A DNA stretch of 38,150 bases from CAINVV01 sp964506325 (GTDB lineage: Bacteria; Bacteroidota; Bacteroidia; Bacteroidales; Prolixibacteraceae). This document shows positions 9,387 through 18,308 of the stretch, piece after piece. Below the pieces are notes generated by a model. It saw only the letters and a list, made by a program, of their open reading frames with translations. It was not told the origin of the DNA and did no database searches. The stretch lies in NCBI GenBank assembly GCA_964506325.1, contig CAZDLO010000025.1, positions 1 through 38,150 of the forward strand, read 5' to 3'. Position numbers and translations under genes: made by a program. How positions within the stretch are numbered: the first letter of the stretch is position 1; each line of letters starts with the position of its first letter.

Positions 9387-11477
9387 ATGCCAAAGAAAAC
9401 AGTAAGCGGTTTGAAGGGCAAATACCCTCAATTATATAATCAGGAATTTGGTCTTATACGATTGTTTTTCTATGCCAATCTTATTCTATTGGCAGTGGCT
9501 GTCGTTGTTCTTTTTCTCGACCTTATAAATTATTTCAACGCCAGTTATTTCCCTCACACCCTATCACTTACCGGAATTATTATCCTCGTATTGTTCTTTC
9601 TTCGCGAGGGTAAAAAAAATGCTGCGCTCAATTCCCTGTTCTTCATCCCCGTTCCGGCATTTTTCCTGATGATCTCATCCCGGTTTGCAATCTTTCCACC
9701 TGAAGCCTCTTTCCATTACGAGATCTACCTTTTCTCATCTGTGCTATTTGTGCTTTTGCTACTGTCAGACAAACCTTTACAGATACTGTCCTACATAGTT
9801 CTCACCACAGGTGTCATGGCAGCACACCTGGTAACCACAGTACCCAAAGATCTTATCTACCAGGTGAACTGGAACCAGGCAGGATCATTGCACCCTGTCA
9901 TAGTCTACCTGATCATCGGTGGCGGGGGTTTTGTCATTTACCTCATTTCACATCAACGGGTAAAGGAGAAAAACAGGAAAATCCACATTCTTCGCGAAAG
10001 CCAGACCCGCATATTCCACCAGTATTTTGAAGGTATCCTTCGATTTACGACAGAAAGGGATGAATTGGGGGAAAAAACCGGTTACAGGGTCACCTATGTG
10101 AATCCAGCTTTTGAAGAATATTTTGAAGTCCGGTATTCGGAGGTCAAAGACATGCCCCTCCATCTTCTGTTTCAAAAACTTTTCAGGGACGAGGTAGACT
10201 GGCAGTCCTTGTTCGACCCTTCGAAACGGGTAAAAAAAGAAATCCTGGTTCCGCACACTGAAAAATGGTTCAGGGTAAGCTCCTTCCCCGTCGACAAAGA
10301 CAACCTGATCATCTTCTTTGAAAACATAACCGGCATCAAATCAATTATTACCGAACTGGGTAACAGCAAACACCGCTACAAACTCTTGCTGGAGACCATT
10401 CCGGATATTTTCTTTGTCATTGACAAGGACGGAACCTACACGGATTATGTCCCAAAATCAGACATCGGGATCGATATGCTGGCCTCTGAGATTATCGGGA
10501 GCACCATCTTCGAGGTTGGGTTCTCCCCCAGGATGGTCAAGCAGGTGAATAAATCCATCCAGACTGTTATTGCGAACAATTCAATCGAAACTATTGAATA
10601 TGCCCTTGAGGTAAAGGGGAAAGGGACCTGCTTCTTTGAAATGAGAATGGTGAAGCTTAACAACCAGGCAGTTATGGCCATCTCAAGAGATATTTCGAAA
10701 CAGAAATTCTCCATCCAGGCCATTGAAGAAGCCAGGAAGAAGGCAGAAGAGGCTGATATGCTCAAAGCTGCATTCCTGCAAAACATCTCCCATGAAGTTC
10801 GTACTCCCCTGAATGCCATCGTCGGTTTCTCCAACGTCCTGATCAATGACGAAGCATCACGCTCTGAACGGATGAATTATTTGCAGATTATCGTCCGGAA
10901 CTGCCAGATATTGCTACATGTCTTCAGTGATACCATAAAGCTCTCCAAAATACAGAGCGGGGTTGAAAAGGTAAATAACCAGTTTTACAACATCAATGGC
11001 CTGGTCAGCGAACTCAACAGGCAGTTCATGTATGAAAAGGGTCAGCTGGAGAAGGATCACCTGCGGCTCTACACAGTCAAAGGCAACGATCACCCGAAGT
11101 ATTCCATATTCTGTGATGGCAATAAAATTAAGGACATCATGGAAAGCCTGCTTGACAATGCCATAAAATTCACCGAAGAAGGGGAAATTGAATTCGGGTA
11201 CAACCTCCTTGGAAATTCTAAAATTGAATTTTTCGTGAAGGATACCGGCATCGGCATCCCTGAAGATCAGTTCGAAAAGATATTTGACAGGTTTTACCAG
11301 ATAGACCTGAGCATGAAGAGAAAGTATGGCGGATCCGGTATCGGCCTCTCCCTGGCCGGTGATTTTGCTAAAATGATTGGAAGTACCATTGTTGTTGAAT
11401 CAAAATTGGGAATGGGTTCCAGGTTTTCATTCACCCTTCTGGCAGAGAATAAAAGCGATCACCTGAGGATCGTCTGA
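9387..11477 (+). CDS. Membrane-bound PAS sensor histidine kinase
   Basis: A 696-residue protein. The first ~190 residues hold about six membrane segments (around 25-48, 53-72, 78-98, 108-125, 129-149 and 168-186). Two PAS-like regions follow (about 200-315 and 330-440); the second contains PDIFFVIDKDGTYTDYVP. A short helix leads to the HisKA box FLQNISHEVRTPLNAIVGFSN with phosphoacceptor His469. The ATPase domain has the N box (DNAIKFTEEGEIEFG), G1 (DTGIGIPEDQFEKIFDRFYQ) and G2 (GGSGIGLSLAGDFAKMIG). It should autophosphorylate in response to a membrane or cytoplasmic signal. There is no receiver domain and no response regulator gene nearby, so it is an orphan kinase here. It starts divergently from pruA and converges on the gene at 11496. 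Confidence 0.95.
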   Translation: MPKKTVSGLKGKYPQLYNQEFGLIRLFFYANLILLAVAVVVLFLDLINYFNASYFPHTLSLTGIIILVLFFLREGKKNAALNSLFFIPVPAFFLMISSRFAIFPPEASFHYEIYLFSSVLFVLLLLSDKPLQILSYIVLTTGVMAAHLVTTVPKDLIYQVNWNQAGSLHPVIVYLIIGGGGFVIYLISHQRVKEKNRKIHILRESQTRIFHQYFEGILRFTTERDELGEKTGYRVTYVNPAFEEYFEVRYSEVKDMPLHLLFQKLFRDEVDWQSLFDPSKRVKKEILVPHTEKWFRVSSFPVDKDNLIIFFENITGIKSIITELGNSKHRYKLLLETIPDIFFVIDKDGTYTDYVPKSDIGIDMLASEIIGSTIFEVGFSPRMVKQVNKSIQTVIANNSIETIEYALEVKGKGTCFFEMRMVKLNNQAVMAISRDISKQKFSIQAIEEARKKAEEADMLKAAFLQNISHEVRTPLNAIVGFSNVLINDEASRSERMNYLQIIVRNCQILLHVFSDTIKLSKIQSGVEKVNNQFYNINGLVSELNRQFMYEKGQLEKDHLRLYTVKGNDHPKYSIFCDGNKIKDIMESLLDNAIKFTEEGEIEFGYNLLGNSKIEFFVKDTGIGIPEDQFEKIFDRFYQIDLSMKRKYGGSGIGLSLAGDFAKMIGSTIVVESKLGMGSRFSFTLLAENKSDHLRIV

Positions 11478-11495
11478 CACCTCACCGGCTGATCT

Positions 11496-11742
11496 TTAAC
11501 CAGTAGTATCCTTTTTGAAATTGACTGATCTTTCACTCAGCCAGGTCCCCCTGAACAGTACTTTTGTGTAATATTTTGCCTGGTTGGCGTAAATAAGCGG
11601 GACGACGCTGAGTCTCCCGGAGAAGAAGAGCACCATGCCTGCCAGGGCAGGAACAAACCCAAGGAGCAGGTTGTCCGTTATCAGGACAAAATGCATAAAA
11701 AAAGCTCGGGCACCCTTCTCATGCCTGGAGATGTAAACATGC
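11496..11742 (-). CDS. C-terminal fragment of an integral membrane protein, cut by assembly gap
   Basis: About 81 codons remain before the gap at 11743. The fragment begins HVYISRHEKGARAFF, continues with one long or two adjacent hydrophobic segments (FVLITDNLLLGFVPALAG and onwards, then LSVVPLIYAN) and ends in a polar tail. I do not recognise the family with confidence; the pattern would suit the C-terminal membrane part of a glycosyltransferase or polysaccharide-assembly protein. On the other side of the gap the short open frame ends LEVIVV, which resembles the beginning of a GT2 nucleotide-binding strand, but the two sides cannot be joined. The stop lies 18 bases past the histidine kinase stop, so the genes converge. 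Confidence 0.55.
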
Positions 11743-11842
11743 NNNNNNNNNNNNNNNNNNNNNNNNNNNNNNNNNNNNNNNNNNNNNNNNNNNNNNNNNN
11801 NNNNNNNNNNNNNNNNNNNNNNNNNNNNNNNNNNNNNNNNNN
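11743..11842. other. Assembly gap (100 N)
   Basis: A second run of exactly 100 N. The right flank (11843-12102) has no recognisable gene beyond a short open end pointing into the gap, so the missing sequence may be long and gene order across it is not certain. Confidence 0.99.
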
Positions 11843-12102
11843 CTACCACGATTACTTCCAATGAAAACCTTTCGTCTTCAATGACATGCTGCGATTCCAG
11901 TCACCTCGTAAGTCTTTACAGTCCCTTGTAATAGACTATAATTTCCGATAAATCCTTCAAAAAGAATGGAGATTTTAATATTATAAAAATGTTGTGATGT
12001 TACGAAATTTTAGTCAGCCACAGACCCGAAAGATCGGTGAGGTACAAAAAAAATCAGTAAATTGGTCCTCTGTATCGTTTACAACTATAATAACTTAACA
12101 TC

Positions 12103-13263
12103 ATGAACAGAAAAATCATGCTAGTCCTGCTGGCGACAGCATTTACCTTCAGCGGATTTTCCCAGTCAAAATTTAGCGGACTGGAAATGAACCTGGGAAA
12201 CCTCTACAGAACTTCCGATGCTAAAACACGTTCCATCAGCCCGGAGAATTTTACCGGAGAGAAAGGCAAAGGGGGCATGGCCGACCCGGCCGACAAAGAT
12301 AAAAACAACACGGCAAATGCCTACAATGCTGCCCGCGACCTTGGCCAGGGCTGGAAAGTAAATCCCTATGTCAAAATCAAGCCGGGAGAGACCTTTACAC
12401 TGGCAGAAATGGAAGGACCCGGGGCCATACAGCATATATGGATGACACCAACCGGAAACTGGCGATTCTCCATTTTACGTATTTACTGGGATGATGAAAA
12501 AGAACCTTCCGTGGAATGCCCTGTCGGGGATTTTTTCGGCCAGGGATGGAATGCATATGCCCAGCTTACTTCCCTTCCGGTTTGCGTAAACCCGGGAAGT
12601 GCGTTCAACTGCTACTGGCCGATGCCTTTCCGTAAAAAATGCAAAATTACCATGGAGAACGTAAACGACAAGGACCAGATGACGGTTTATTACCAGGTTG
12701 ATTACACCCTGACTGAAGTCCCTTCCGATGCTGCATATTTCCATGCCCAGTTCCGCAGATCCAATCCCGTTGAAACTTCTGTATATACCATCGTGGACGG
12801 AATCAGGGGTAAAGGGCAGTTTGTAGGAGTATACATGGCCTGGGGCGCCACCAACAACGGCTGGTGGGGCGAGGGTGAAATCAAGTTCTATATCGATGGC
12901 GACAGCCAGTTCCCCACCATTTGCGGCACGGGGACCGAAGACTATTTCTGCGGATCCTACAACTTTGACAGGGACGGCAAATACAAGGAATTCTGTACTC
13001 CCTATGCAGGTCTGCACCAGGTATTGCGACCTGAAGGGGATTACAAGGTAATGATGCGGTTCGGACTCTACAGGTGGCACATCATGGATCCAATACGTTT
13101 TGAGAAAGACCTGAAAATTACCATACAGGATCTCGGATGGCACCAGGGTGGAAGGTACCTTGCCCAACACTCTGATATCGCCTCCACATGTTTCTGGTAC
13201 CAGTCCGACCCCCATAGCTCCTTCCCAAAAATACCCGGATGGAGAGAACTTGAGGTCAATTGA
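12103..13263 (+). CDS. Secreted GH172 (DUF2961) family protein, putative fructo- or arabinofuranosidase
   Basis: A 386-residue protein with a clear Sec signal peptide (residues 1-20, ending FSGFSQ). The body matches DUF2961, now classed as GH172: PGAIQHIWMT near residue 106, LRIYWDDEKEPSVECPVGDFFG near 125-146, then WWGEGEIKFYIDGD (254-267) and GTGTEDYFCGSYNF (275-288). Characterised GH172 enzymes include difructose anhydride I synthase and D-arabinofuranosidases, which use two glutamates in these last two motifs. Here the candidates are Glu257 or Glu259, and Glu279. It probably acts in the periplasm or outside the cell on furanosyl linkages; the substrate cannot be told from sequence. No SusC/D or other glycosidase is adjacent. 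A hairpin terminator follows. Confidence 0.85.
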   Translation: MNRKIMLVLLATAFTFSGFSQSKFSGLEMNLGNLYRTSDAKTRSISPENFTGEKGKGGMADPADKDKNNTANAYNAARDLGQGWKVNPYVKIKPGETFTLAEMEGPGAIQHIWMTPTGNWRFSILRIYWDDEKEPSVECPVGDFFGQGWNAYAQLTSLPVCVNPGSAFNCYWPMPFRKKCKITMENVNDKDQMTVYYQVDYTLTEVPSDAAYFHAQFRRSNPVETSVYTIVDGIRGKGQFVGVYMAWGATNNGWWGEGEIKFYIDGDSQFPTICGTGTEDYFCGSYNFDRDGKYKEFCTPYAGLHQVLRPEGDYKVMMRFGLYRWHIMDPIRFEKDLKITIQDLGWHQGGRYLAQHSDIASTCFWYQSDPHSSFPKIPGWRELEVN

Positions 13264-13311
13264 ACACGGCAGATTCTTGCCCGGACTCACAGTCCGGCAA
13301 AACACATACAA

Positions 13312-13343
13312 TTTGTAAAGCCTGATTTTTCAGGCTTTACAAA
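13312..13343 (+). terminator. Hairpin terminator after the GH172 gene
   Basis: A perfect 14-bp stem (TTTGTAAAGCCTGA at 13312-13325 and its complement at 13330-13343) with a four-T loop, followed by AT-rich sequence. It lies between the GH172 gene and the PAP2 gene. A smaller bulged hairpin precedes it at 13277-13300. Confidence 0.65.
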
Positions 13344-13357
13344 TTTAAATCTTTGTC

Positions 13358-13365
13358 TATTTTTG
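13358..13365 (+). promoter_or_regulatory. Possible PAP2-gene promoter, -7 box TATTTTTG
   Basis: TATTTTTG at 13358-13365 matches TAnnTTTG and lies 10 bases before the ATG at 13376, which would give an almost leaderless message. No TTTG is seen at the -33 position. Confidence 0.35.
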
Positions 13366-13375
13366 TTGCTTAATT

Positions 13376-14050
13376 ATGACAGCCATGACCGCACTCCTGA
13401 GGCAGACCAAAGCATTTACCGCACCCTTTTTTACCATGGTCGGATTGTGTTCAGTTTTACTGCTCTTCCAGGATAAAATTGAAATTGCACTCTGGATAAA
13501 TGCCCGTAATTCCCTCGTCTCCGACATTTTTTTCAAATATTTCACACACCTGGGAGATGGAATCACAGCAGCAATCATTGCGCTACTGCTAATTTTGCTG
13601 AATGTAAGAAAAGGTGTCATCCTTTTACTGGCCTTCCTGATCTCGGGCCTGATCATCCAGATGCTGAAGATCCATGTTTTCCCGGATATTTTGCGGCCTG
13701 CCGCTGTGATTGAACTAACACCTGCCATCCATTTGGTACAGGGTGTAAAACTCTGGGGAATTCAAAGTTTCCCTTCCGGGCATTCAGGGACTGCCTTTGC
13801 CGTGTTCTATTGTTTGGCCGCCTTCTCAGTCAACCGGAAAATCCAGGTCCTGTCATTCACTGCAGCAGTTTTACTTGCCTTTTCAAGGCTCTACCTATTT
13901 CAGCATTTCTTAACAGATGTGATTGCCGGTGCCGTGCTTGGGTTCTTTACCTCGCTGGTACTGATAACTTTGTTCAACCGATGGAAACTGATGAACCGCC
14001 TTGATAAATCGGTGGCAGATCTATTCCGCGGGAGTTCAGGAAAGCAATAA
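13376..14050 (+). CDS. PAP2-family membrane phosphatase
   Basis: A 224-residue membrane protein with the three conserved PAP2 phosphatase motifs in order: KIHVFPDILRP (Lys98 to Pro108), PSGH (133-136) and SRLYLFQHFLTD (Ser170, Arg171, His177, Asp181). His136 and His177 are the expected catalytic histidines. About five or six hydrophobic segments surround them, as in lipid phosphatases that act on phosphatidic acid, undecaprenyl pyrophosphate or lipid A from the periplasmic face. The substrate is not predictable here. It follows the GH172 gene behind a terminator and converges with the proline dehydrogenase gene, 40 bases apart. Confidence 0.92.
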   Translation: MTAMTALLRQTKAFTAPFFTMVGLCSVLLLFQDKIEIALWINARNSLVSDIFFKYFTHLGDGITAAIIALLLILLNVRKGVILLLAFLISGLIIQMLKIHVFPDILRPAAVIELTPAIHLVQGVKLWGIQSFPSGHSGTAFAVFYCLAAFSVNRKIQVLSFTAAVLLAFSRLYLFQHFLTDVIAGAVLGFFTSLVLITLFNRWKLMNRLDKSVADLFRGSSGKQ

Positions 14051-14090
14051 CCTGCGGTATCAAGGCTGGTACGGGAAAACGGCAATCGTT

Positions 14091-15005
14091 CTAGCTTCTG
14101 ACAAAAATAGCCTTGACGATATGCCAAACCATATGCGGGTTCTCCTTGAGGCGTCGTGTAGAATACCTGAACCATTGTTTGCCAAACGGGACATATACCT
14201 TCAGCGGATGGCCTTTATCCACAATTGAACGGCGCAGGTTGGACGATACCCCGTACAACATCTGGAACTCATACCGGTCTTTTGGAATACCTAAGCTTTC
14301 AAGCATTTTAATGGCATTGTCCACAAGGTAGGTGTCATGTGTCGCAATTCCCACAAATATCCCTTCCTTCAGTATGAACTCAAGATCTTCAAGGTAATGA
14401 TCCCGGATTTCCTGGTATCCCTTGTAGGCTATTGACTCATCCTCAACATAAATGCCCTTGCAAAGGCGAAAATTTAATGGCGAATCCGGAGAGTGGGCCT
14501 TCATCAGGTTTTTAATGTCATCATGGGTTCTGCGCATGTAAGCCTGCAAAACCAATCCTACACGATGGGGGAACTCCTTTTTGAGCCGCAGGAAAAGTTC
14601 TATTTCATCATCAGTACAGGTAGAATCTTCCATATCTATGCGGATGAAACTGTCATTCTCAGCCGCTGTCCTTACAATCTCCCTTATATTGTCGTAACAA
14701 GCCTCCTTATCCAGCAACAGGCCGAACATGGTAGGCTTGACAGAAACATTCCCCTTTATTCCGGCAGCAGAGAATTTTTCAACAACCTCAATGTATTCTC
14801 TTTTATACTGGTCGGCTTCTTCTATTTTCGACACAAATTCACCCAGAACATCAACTGTGACAGTACAGCCTTCAGCGTTCAGTTTCCGCGATTCACGCAA
14901 TGCATCAGCAAGCGTTTCTCCGGATATATATTTTTTGGAAAAGATCCATACCAGCTGCTTGGGCATCAGCGGCAGAATCCTAGCTATCGCCTGATTAATC
15001 ATCAT
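14091..15005 (-). CDS. Proline dehydrogenase (monofunctional)
   Basis: A 304-residue FAD-dependent enzyme of the PRODH family, oxidising proline to 1-pyrroline-5-carboxylate and passing electrons to quinone. Family motifs are visible: GNVSVKPTMFGL near residue 85, IRIDMEDSTCTDD near 121, LVLQAYMRRTHDDI near 151, FRLCKGIYVE near 178, GIATHDTYLVD near 217, EFQMLYGV near 246, and the terminal VPFGKQWFRYSTRRLKENP, which holds the substrate-binding arginines. The length is typical of stand-alone bacterial PRODH, not of the PutA fusion. PruA, encoded about 5 kb away on the same strand, performs the next step. The start ATGATG at 15005 is the only good one. Confidence 0.93.
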   Translation of the reverse strand: MMINQAIARILPLMPKQLVWIFSKKYISGETLADALRESRKLNAEGCTVTVDVLGEFVSKIEEADQYKREYIEVVEKFSAAGIKGNVSVKPTMFGLLLDKEACYDNIREIVRTAAENDSFIRIDMEDSTCTDDEIELFLRLKKEFPHRVGLVLQAYMRRTHDDIKNLMKAHSPDSPLNFRLCKGIYVEDESIAYKGYQEIRDHYLEDLEFILKEGIFVGIATHDTYLVDNAIKMLESLGIPKDRYEFQMLYGVSSNLRRSIVDKGHPLKVYVPFGKQWFRYSTRRLKENPHMVWHIVKAIFVRS

Positions 15006-15140
15006 TTTTAAATTATCACCTTCATTAGGTCCTGTAAAAATAATGACGCCATATTTGACAATCTATGATGTTTATCAACTCGGCTAAAATTTCTGAAAAG
15101 GAAAATTGAATTACTGATGTTGCACTTTAAACATTTCAGT

Positions 15141-15148
15141 TATATTTG
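15141..15148 (+). promoter_or_regulatory. Possible promoter of the OmpH-like gene, -7 box TATATTTG
   Basis: TATATTTG at 15141-15148 fits TAnnTTTG and stands 40 bases before the ATG at 15189. A TTGC about 21 bases upstream is a weak -33 match. Confidence 0.4.
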
Positions 15149-15188
15149 TCACTCTAAATCATGATTATCGACATCATTATATTATAGT

Positions 15189-15770
15189 ATGAAGAATCCG
15201 ACGATTGTTTCTATTGTACTGGGTCTTGCAATTGCAATCCTCTACCTGCTTCATTTTTTAGGACCTAAGAGCAGTATGGTTCAAAAAGGGGTTGCGAATG
15301 ACGGAATGGCAAATATTCCTGCTATCGCTTACGTCAAGATGGACTCTGTCCTTTTCACCTATGAACTGGCCAAAAAACTTACCGCAGGTCTTCAGGTCAA
15401 CCAGGAATCTTTCAAAAAAGAATACAGCGTCAAACGGATTAAGTTTGAAAAGGAAGCTGCTGCTTTCCAGGAAAAAGTCCAGCGTGGAGGCTTCCTGACG
15501 GAAGAACGTGCCAAACTGGAACAGGAACGCCTGATGGGCCAGCAGCAGGAGATCGAGCGTCTCGACGTCGAACTGACCCAGAAACTGAATGAAATGCAGG
15601 GGCAGATCAACCAGCAGATCATAGACAGCATCTCTTCCTTCCTGAAGAGCTACAACGCTGAGAAGAAATATGATATCATCCTCAACAGTTCCAGCATGCT
15701 GGAAGGTTCCCCTCAATTCAACATTACCAAAGCTGTTGCTGAAGGCCTGAACAAGAGGTACAAACCCTGA
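15189..15770 (+). CDS. OmpH/Skp family periplasmic chaperone-like protein
   Basis: A 193-residue protein with an N-terminal hydrophobic segment (about residues 5-24) serving as signal or anchor, then AYVKMDSVLFTYELAKKL, the usual first strand of OmpH/Skp proteins. A long charged, glutamine-rich region (about 70-150) follows that should form the tentacle-like coiled coil. The end, YDIILNSSSMLEGSPQFNITKAVAEGLNKRY, is the closing strand of the family. Skp binds unfolded outer-membrane proteins in the periplasm. The segment lacks an obvious cleavage site, so it may stay anchored. The glycosyltransferase gene follows on the same strand. Confidence 0.88.
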   Translation: MKNPTIVSIVLGLAIAILYLLHFLGPKSSMVQKGVANDGMANIPAIAYVKMDSVLFTYELAKKLTAGLQVNQESFKKEYSVKRIKFEKEAAAFQEKVQRGGFLTEERAKLEQERLMGQQQEIERLDVELTQKLNEMQGQINQQIIDSISSFLKSYNAEKKYDIILNSSSMLEGSPQFNITKAVAEGLNKRYKP

Positions 15771-15834
15771 GAAACAGTTTTTACGGTGGCAGGATTCTTC
15801 GGGCTTGAATTATCACTTTGTTAATCTGCTCTTT

Positions 15835-17106
15835 ATGTCACTTTTCAGTACCTACCTGGACCGGCAACAACCTCTGTCGCCGGAGGATTGTTTACCCTAT
15901 ACATACAATAAAAGCCGGCTTTTTGTTACCATCCCTGTTTACGATGAGCCGGATTTGCTGAATTCCCTGAATTCCCTGGCTAGCTGTACTCCTCCTGTTT
16001 CGGGGGTGACCGTGATTGTTGTGGTAAACTCCTCCGATCTCTCGGAGCCGGCGGTAATGGAAAACAATAAAAGAACGATCCATTCTGTTAAATCCTGGTG
16101 GGAAAACAGCCCCAGGCCCTTTTTCCAGTTAAGACTCCTTCATGCTCCAGCCTTGCCTGCAAAATGGGCTGGTGTAGGATGGGCAAGAAAAATTGCCATG
16201 GACGAAGCCATACGTATCCTGAACAGTTCAGGCACCGGCGAGGGTATCCTTGCCGCTTTCGATGCAGACAGCACCGTCACTGCCAACTATCTTACTTCCA
16301 TTGAAGCTGCGTTTGTCAAAAACCCGCAGTATAATTTCGTAAACCTGAACTTTTGCCATCCGGTAGATGACCCATCCCTGAATCCATCCTTGCGTGAAGG
16401 AATCATTCGCTACGAAATATACCTGCGCTACCTCAGAAATGCGATGCAATGGAGCGGTTTCCCTCATGCCATCCATACCGTAGGATCCAGTTTCGCAGTT
16501 AACGCTACTGCCTACGTGAAACAAGGAGGAATGAACCGGCGCAAGGCCGGCGAGGATTTCCATTTCCTGCATAAAATTGTATTGCTGGGTGATTATGGCC
16601 ATGTTAAGGATGCCACTGTCAGTCCGGCAGCCAGGATATCACACCGCGTTCCTTTCGGGACAGGCGCTGCCTTGAAAAAATGGGAGGCAGGCGACCCCGA
16701 ACTCCATTCGGCCTATTCACTGGAAAGTTTCAGAACCCTGAAAGGACTATTTTCTGATCCCGGATTCTTTTACACAGTGGATAGATCAGACTGGGAAGCC
16801 GGGATTTCACAACTGGATCAAAACTTGCAGGATCATCTGTCCGGGACAGGAACCCTGGAACGCCTCTCCGAACTCAAAAGAAACTGCTCCAACATCACGA
16901 ACTTCCTGAAAAGGTTTTACCATGAGGTCAATGCATTCTGGATCATTCAGTACCTCAATATCAATGAACTGAATCCTGGAGGCAAGGGGAAATTACTCGA
17001 AGAGGCAACTGCGCTTCTCAGGGAATTAAACACAGGACCTTCTGAAAACCTCACTCCCAGGGAGATCCTGGAGGTATTCAGGGAGCTGGATCTGGCAAAG
17101 AATTGA
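15835..17106 (+). CDS. Family 2 glycosyltransferase
   Basis: A GT2-type protein of about 423 residues. The first strand reads LFVTIPVYDEPDLLNSLNSL, followed by VTVIVVVNSSD. ILAAFDADSTVTANYL is the DxD-like metal and nucleotide-sugar site, and AGEDFHFLHKIVLLG is the acceptor-side ED motif. No membrane segment is evident, so it is probably cytosolic or peripheral. A TTG at 15805 would add ten residues; I prefer the ATG at 15835 because it places the GT strand normally. It follows the OmpH-like gene by about 65 bases. The sugar and acceptor cannot be told from sequence. Confidence 0.85.
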   Translation: MSLFSTYLDRQQPLSPEDCLPYTYNKSRLFVTIPVYDEPDLLNSLNSLASCTPPVSGVTVIVVVNSSDLSEPAVMENNKRTIHSVKSWWENSPRPFFQLRLLHAPALPAKWAGVGWARKIAMDEAIRILNSSGTGEGILAAFDADSTVTANYLTSIEAAFVKNPQYNFVNLNFCHPVDDPSLNPSLREGIIRYEIYLRYLRNAMQWSGFPHAIHTVGSSFAVNATAYVKQGGMNRRKAGEDFHFLHKIVLLGDYGHVKDATVSPAARISHRVPFGTGAALKKWEAGDPELHSAYSLESFRTLKGLFSDPGFFYTVDRSDWEAGISQLDQNLQDHLSGTGTLERLSELKRNCSNITNFLKRFYHEVNAFWIIQYLNINELNPGGKGKLLEEATALLRELNTGPSENLTPREILEVFRELDLAKN

Positions 17107-17303
17107 AAAAATTCTGAGGAGAAAAGGTTCTTTACATTAATGGTTTCCGGACCAATTATGCAGGAATAAAAATTCAACAAACAATAAGGTACTGATAATC
17201 AACAATAAGACAGGTCAATCTTACATCGGATAGAAATCATGAAGGAAGGCTGGGGCGTTGTAAGAGACGTAAAAACCTGTAATTAACAAGAAATAAACAC
17301 ACT

Positions 17304-18131
17304 ATGAAAAATCCATCCGCAAAAACAGTCAGACAGATTAAACAAAAATGGTTGATAGCAATTAAGATATTACCACTGGTAATCCTGGTCTCCATTTTGA
17401 AATTCCTGTCACACAAGTATGGACTCGAGGTTATGGAGTTAAATGCATTGTTCACCAGTTTAGTCGCTGGTACAATATTCCTGATAGGATTTCTAATGAG
17501 CGGGGTTTTATCTGATTTTAAGGAAAGTGAAAAGATTCCAAGTGAAATTTCGGCCTCCGTCAGAACTCTTTTTGATGATACGCTCACCATTTATAAGGGG
17601 AAAAACTCAGATACTGCCGTTCAGTTTGCCAAATTTCAAAAGTCATTCGTCAAGGCATTGATGGAATGGTTTTATAAAAAGGAGAGAACCATTTCAGTTC
17701 TGAACAAAATCAGCGACATGAATGACTTCTTCGTGGCTTTTGAGAATGAAGGTGTTCAGGCAAACTACATCATTAAAATGAAGAACGAACAAAACAACCT
17801 GAGGAAGATGGTATTGAGAATAGATACCATCAGAGCTACGAATTTTGTGGGTCCGGCTTATGCAATTGTTGAAGCCATGGGGTTCCTTACCACATTCGGG
17901 CTTATCGTTATTAAGATTGAACCATTCTACGCATCGCTCTTCCTTACACTTCTGATTGTTTTTATAATCTCATACATGTTCCTGTTAATCAAAGACCTTG
18001 ACAATCCATTCGACTATTCTCTTAACGGTGAAAACGGAACTGAGATTTCATTAAAACCAATCCGTGATCTTGAAATTGAATTTGACGGTCAGGAAAAATT
18101 TGACTTGTTACTGAATAAGTCCGGCAAATAA
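17304..18131 (+). CDS. Four-TM conserved membrane protein, DUF4239/bestrophin-like (tentative)
   Basis: A 275-residue protein with membrane segments near residues 17-35, 47-68, 187-205 and 207-227. A ~110-residue soluble region lies between the second and third, and a short soluble tail follows LIKDLDNPFDYS. The GFLMSGVLSDFKESEKIPSEI pattern after the second segment and the RDLDNPF-like motif after the last resemble DUF4239 (bestrophin-like) proteins. That assignment rests on recognition and should be checked with a profile. The gene stands alone between the glycosyltransferase and a terminator; its role is unknown. Confidence 0.7.
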   Translation: MKNPSAKTVRQIKQKWLIAIKILPLVILVSILKFLSHKYGLEVMELNALFTSLVAGTIFLIGFLMSGVLSDFKESEKIPSEISASVRTLFDDTLTIYKGKNSDTAVQFAKFQKSFVKALMEWFYKKERTISVLNKISDMNDFFVAFENEGVQANYIIKMKNEQNNLRKMVLRIDTIRATNFVGPAYAIVEAMGFLTTFGLIVIKIEPFYASLFLTLLIVFIISYMFLLIKDLDNPFDYSLNGENGTEISLKPIRDLEIEFDGQEKFDLLLNKSGK

Positions 18132-18242
18132 AAATTCATATTTATCCAGGCCCCAGGGAAAATCAGGGCAGTGCAAAGTCCGTTTTTATCTTCAATACTC
18201 TATCTCCGGCCATCAAGGCCGGCCAGTATCTCTTTCTAAAAA

Positions 18243-18279
18243 AAATGCCTGAATTTCTGAGAACAGAATTCAGGCATTT
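18243..18279 (-). terminator. Terminator between convergent genes
   Basis: AAATGCCTGAATT (18243-18255) pairs with AATTCAGGCATTT (18267-18279) across an 11-base loop. On the minus strand it is followed by a run of eight T, making a canonical intrinsic terminator for the biotin-carrier operon. It may also serve the plus-strand gene ending at 18131. Confidence 0.78.
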
Positions 18280-18308
18280 CCGGTATTAATAAGATTGCTG
18301 CTGCCCGG

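Noticed and set aside
12475..13311. Long minus-strand open frame opposite the GH172 gene
   Set aside because: It has no recognisable domain, while the plus strand has a full GH172 protein with signal peptide.
14215..14223. Another perfect TTATCCACA DnaA box
   Set aside because: It is alone and lies inside the proline dehydrogenase coding sequence; a single 9-mer is expected by chance in a window of this size.
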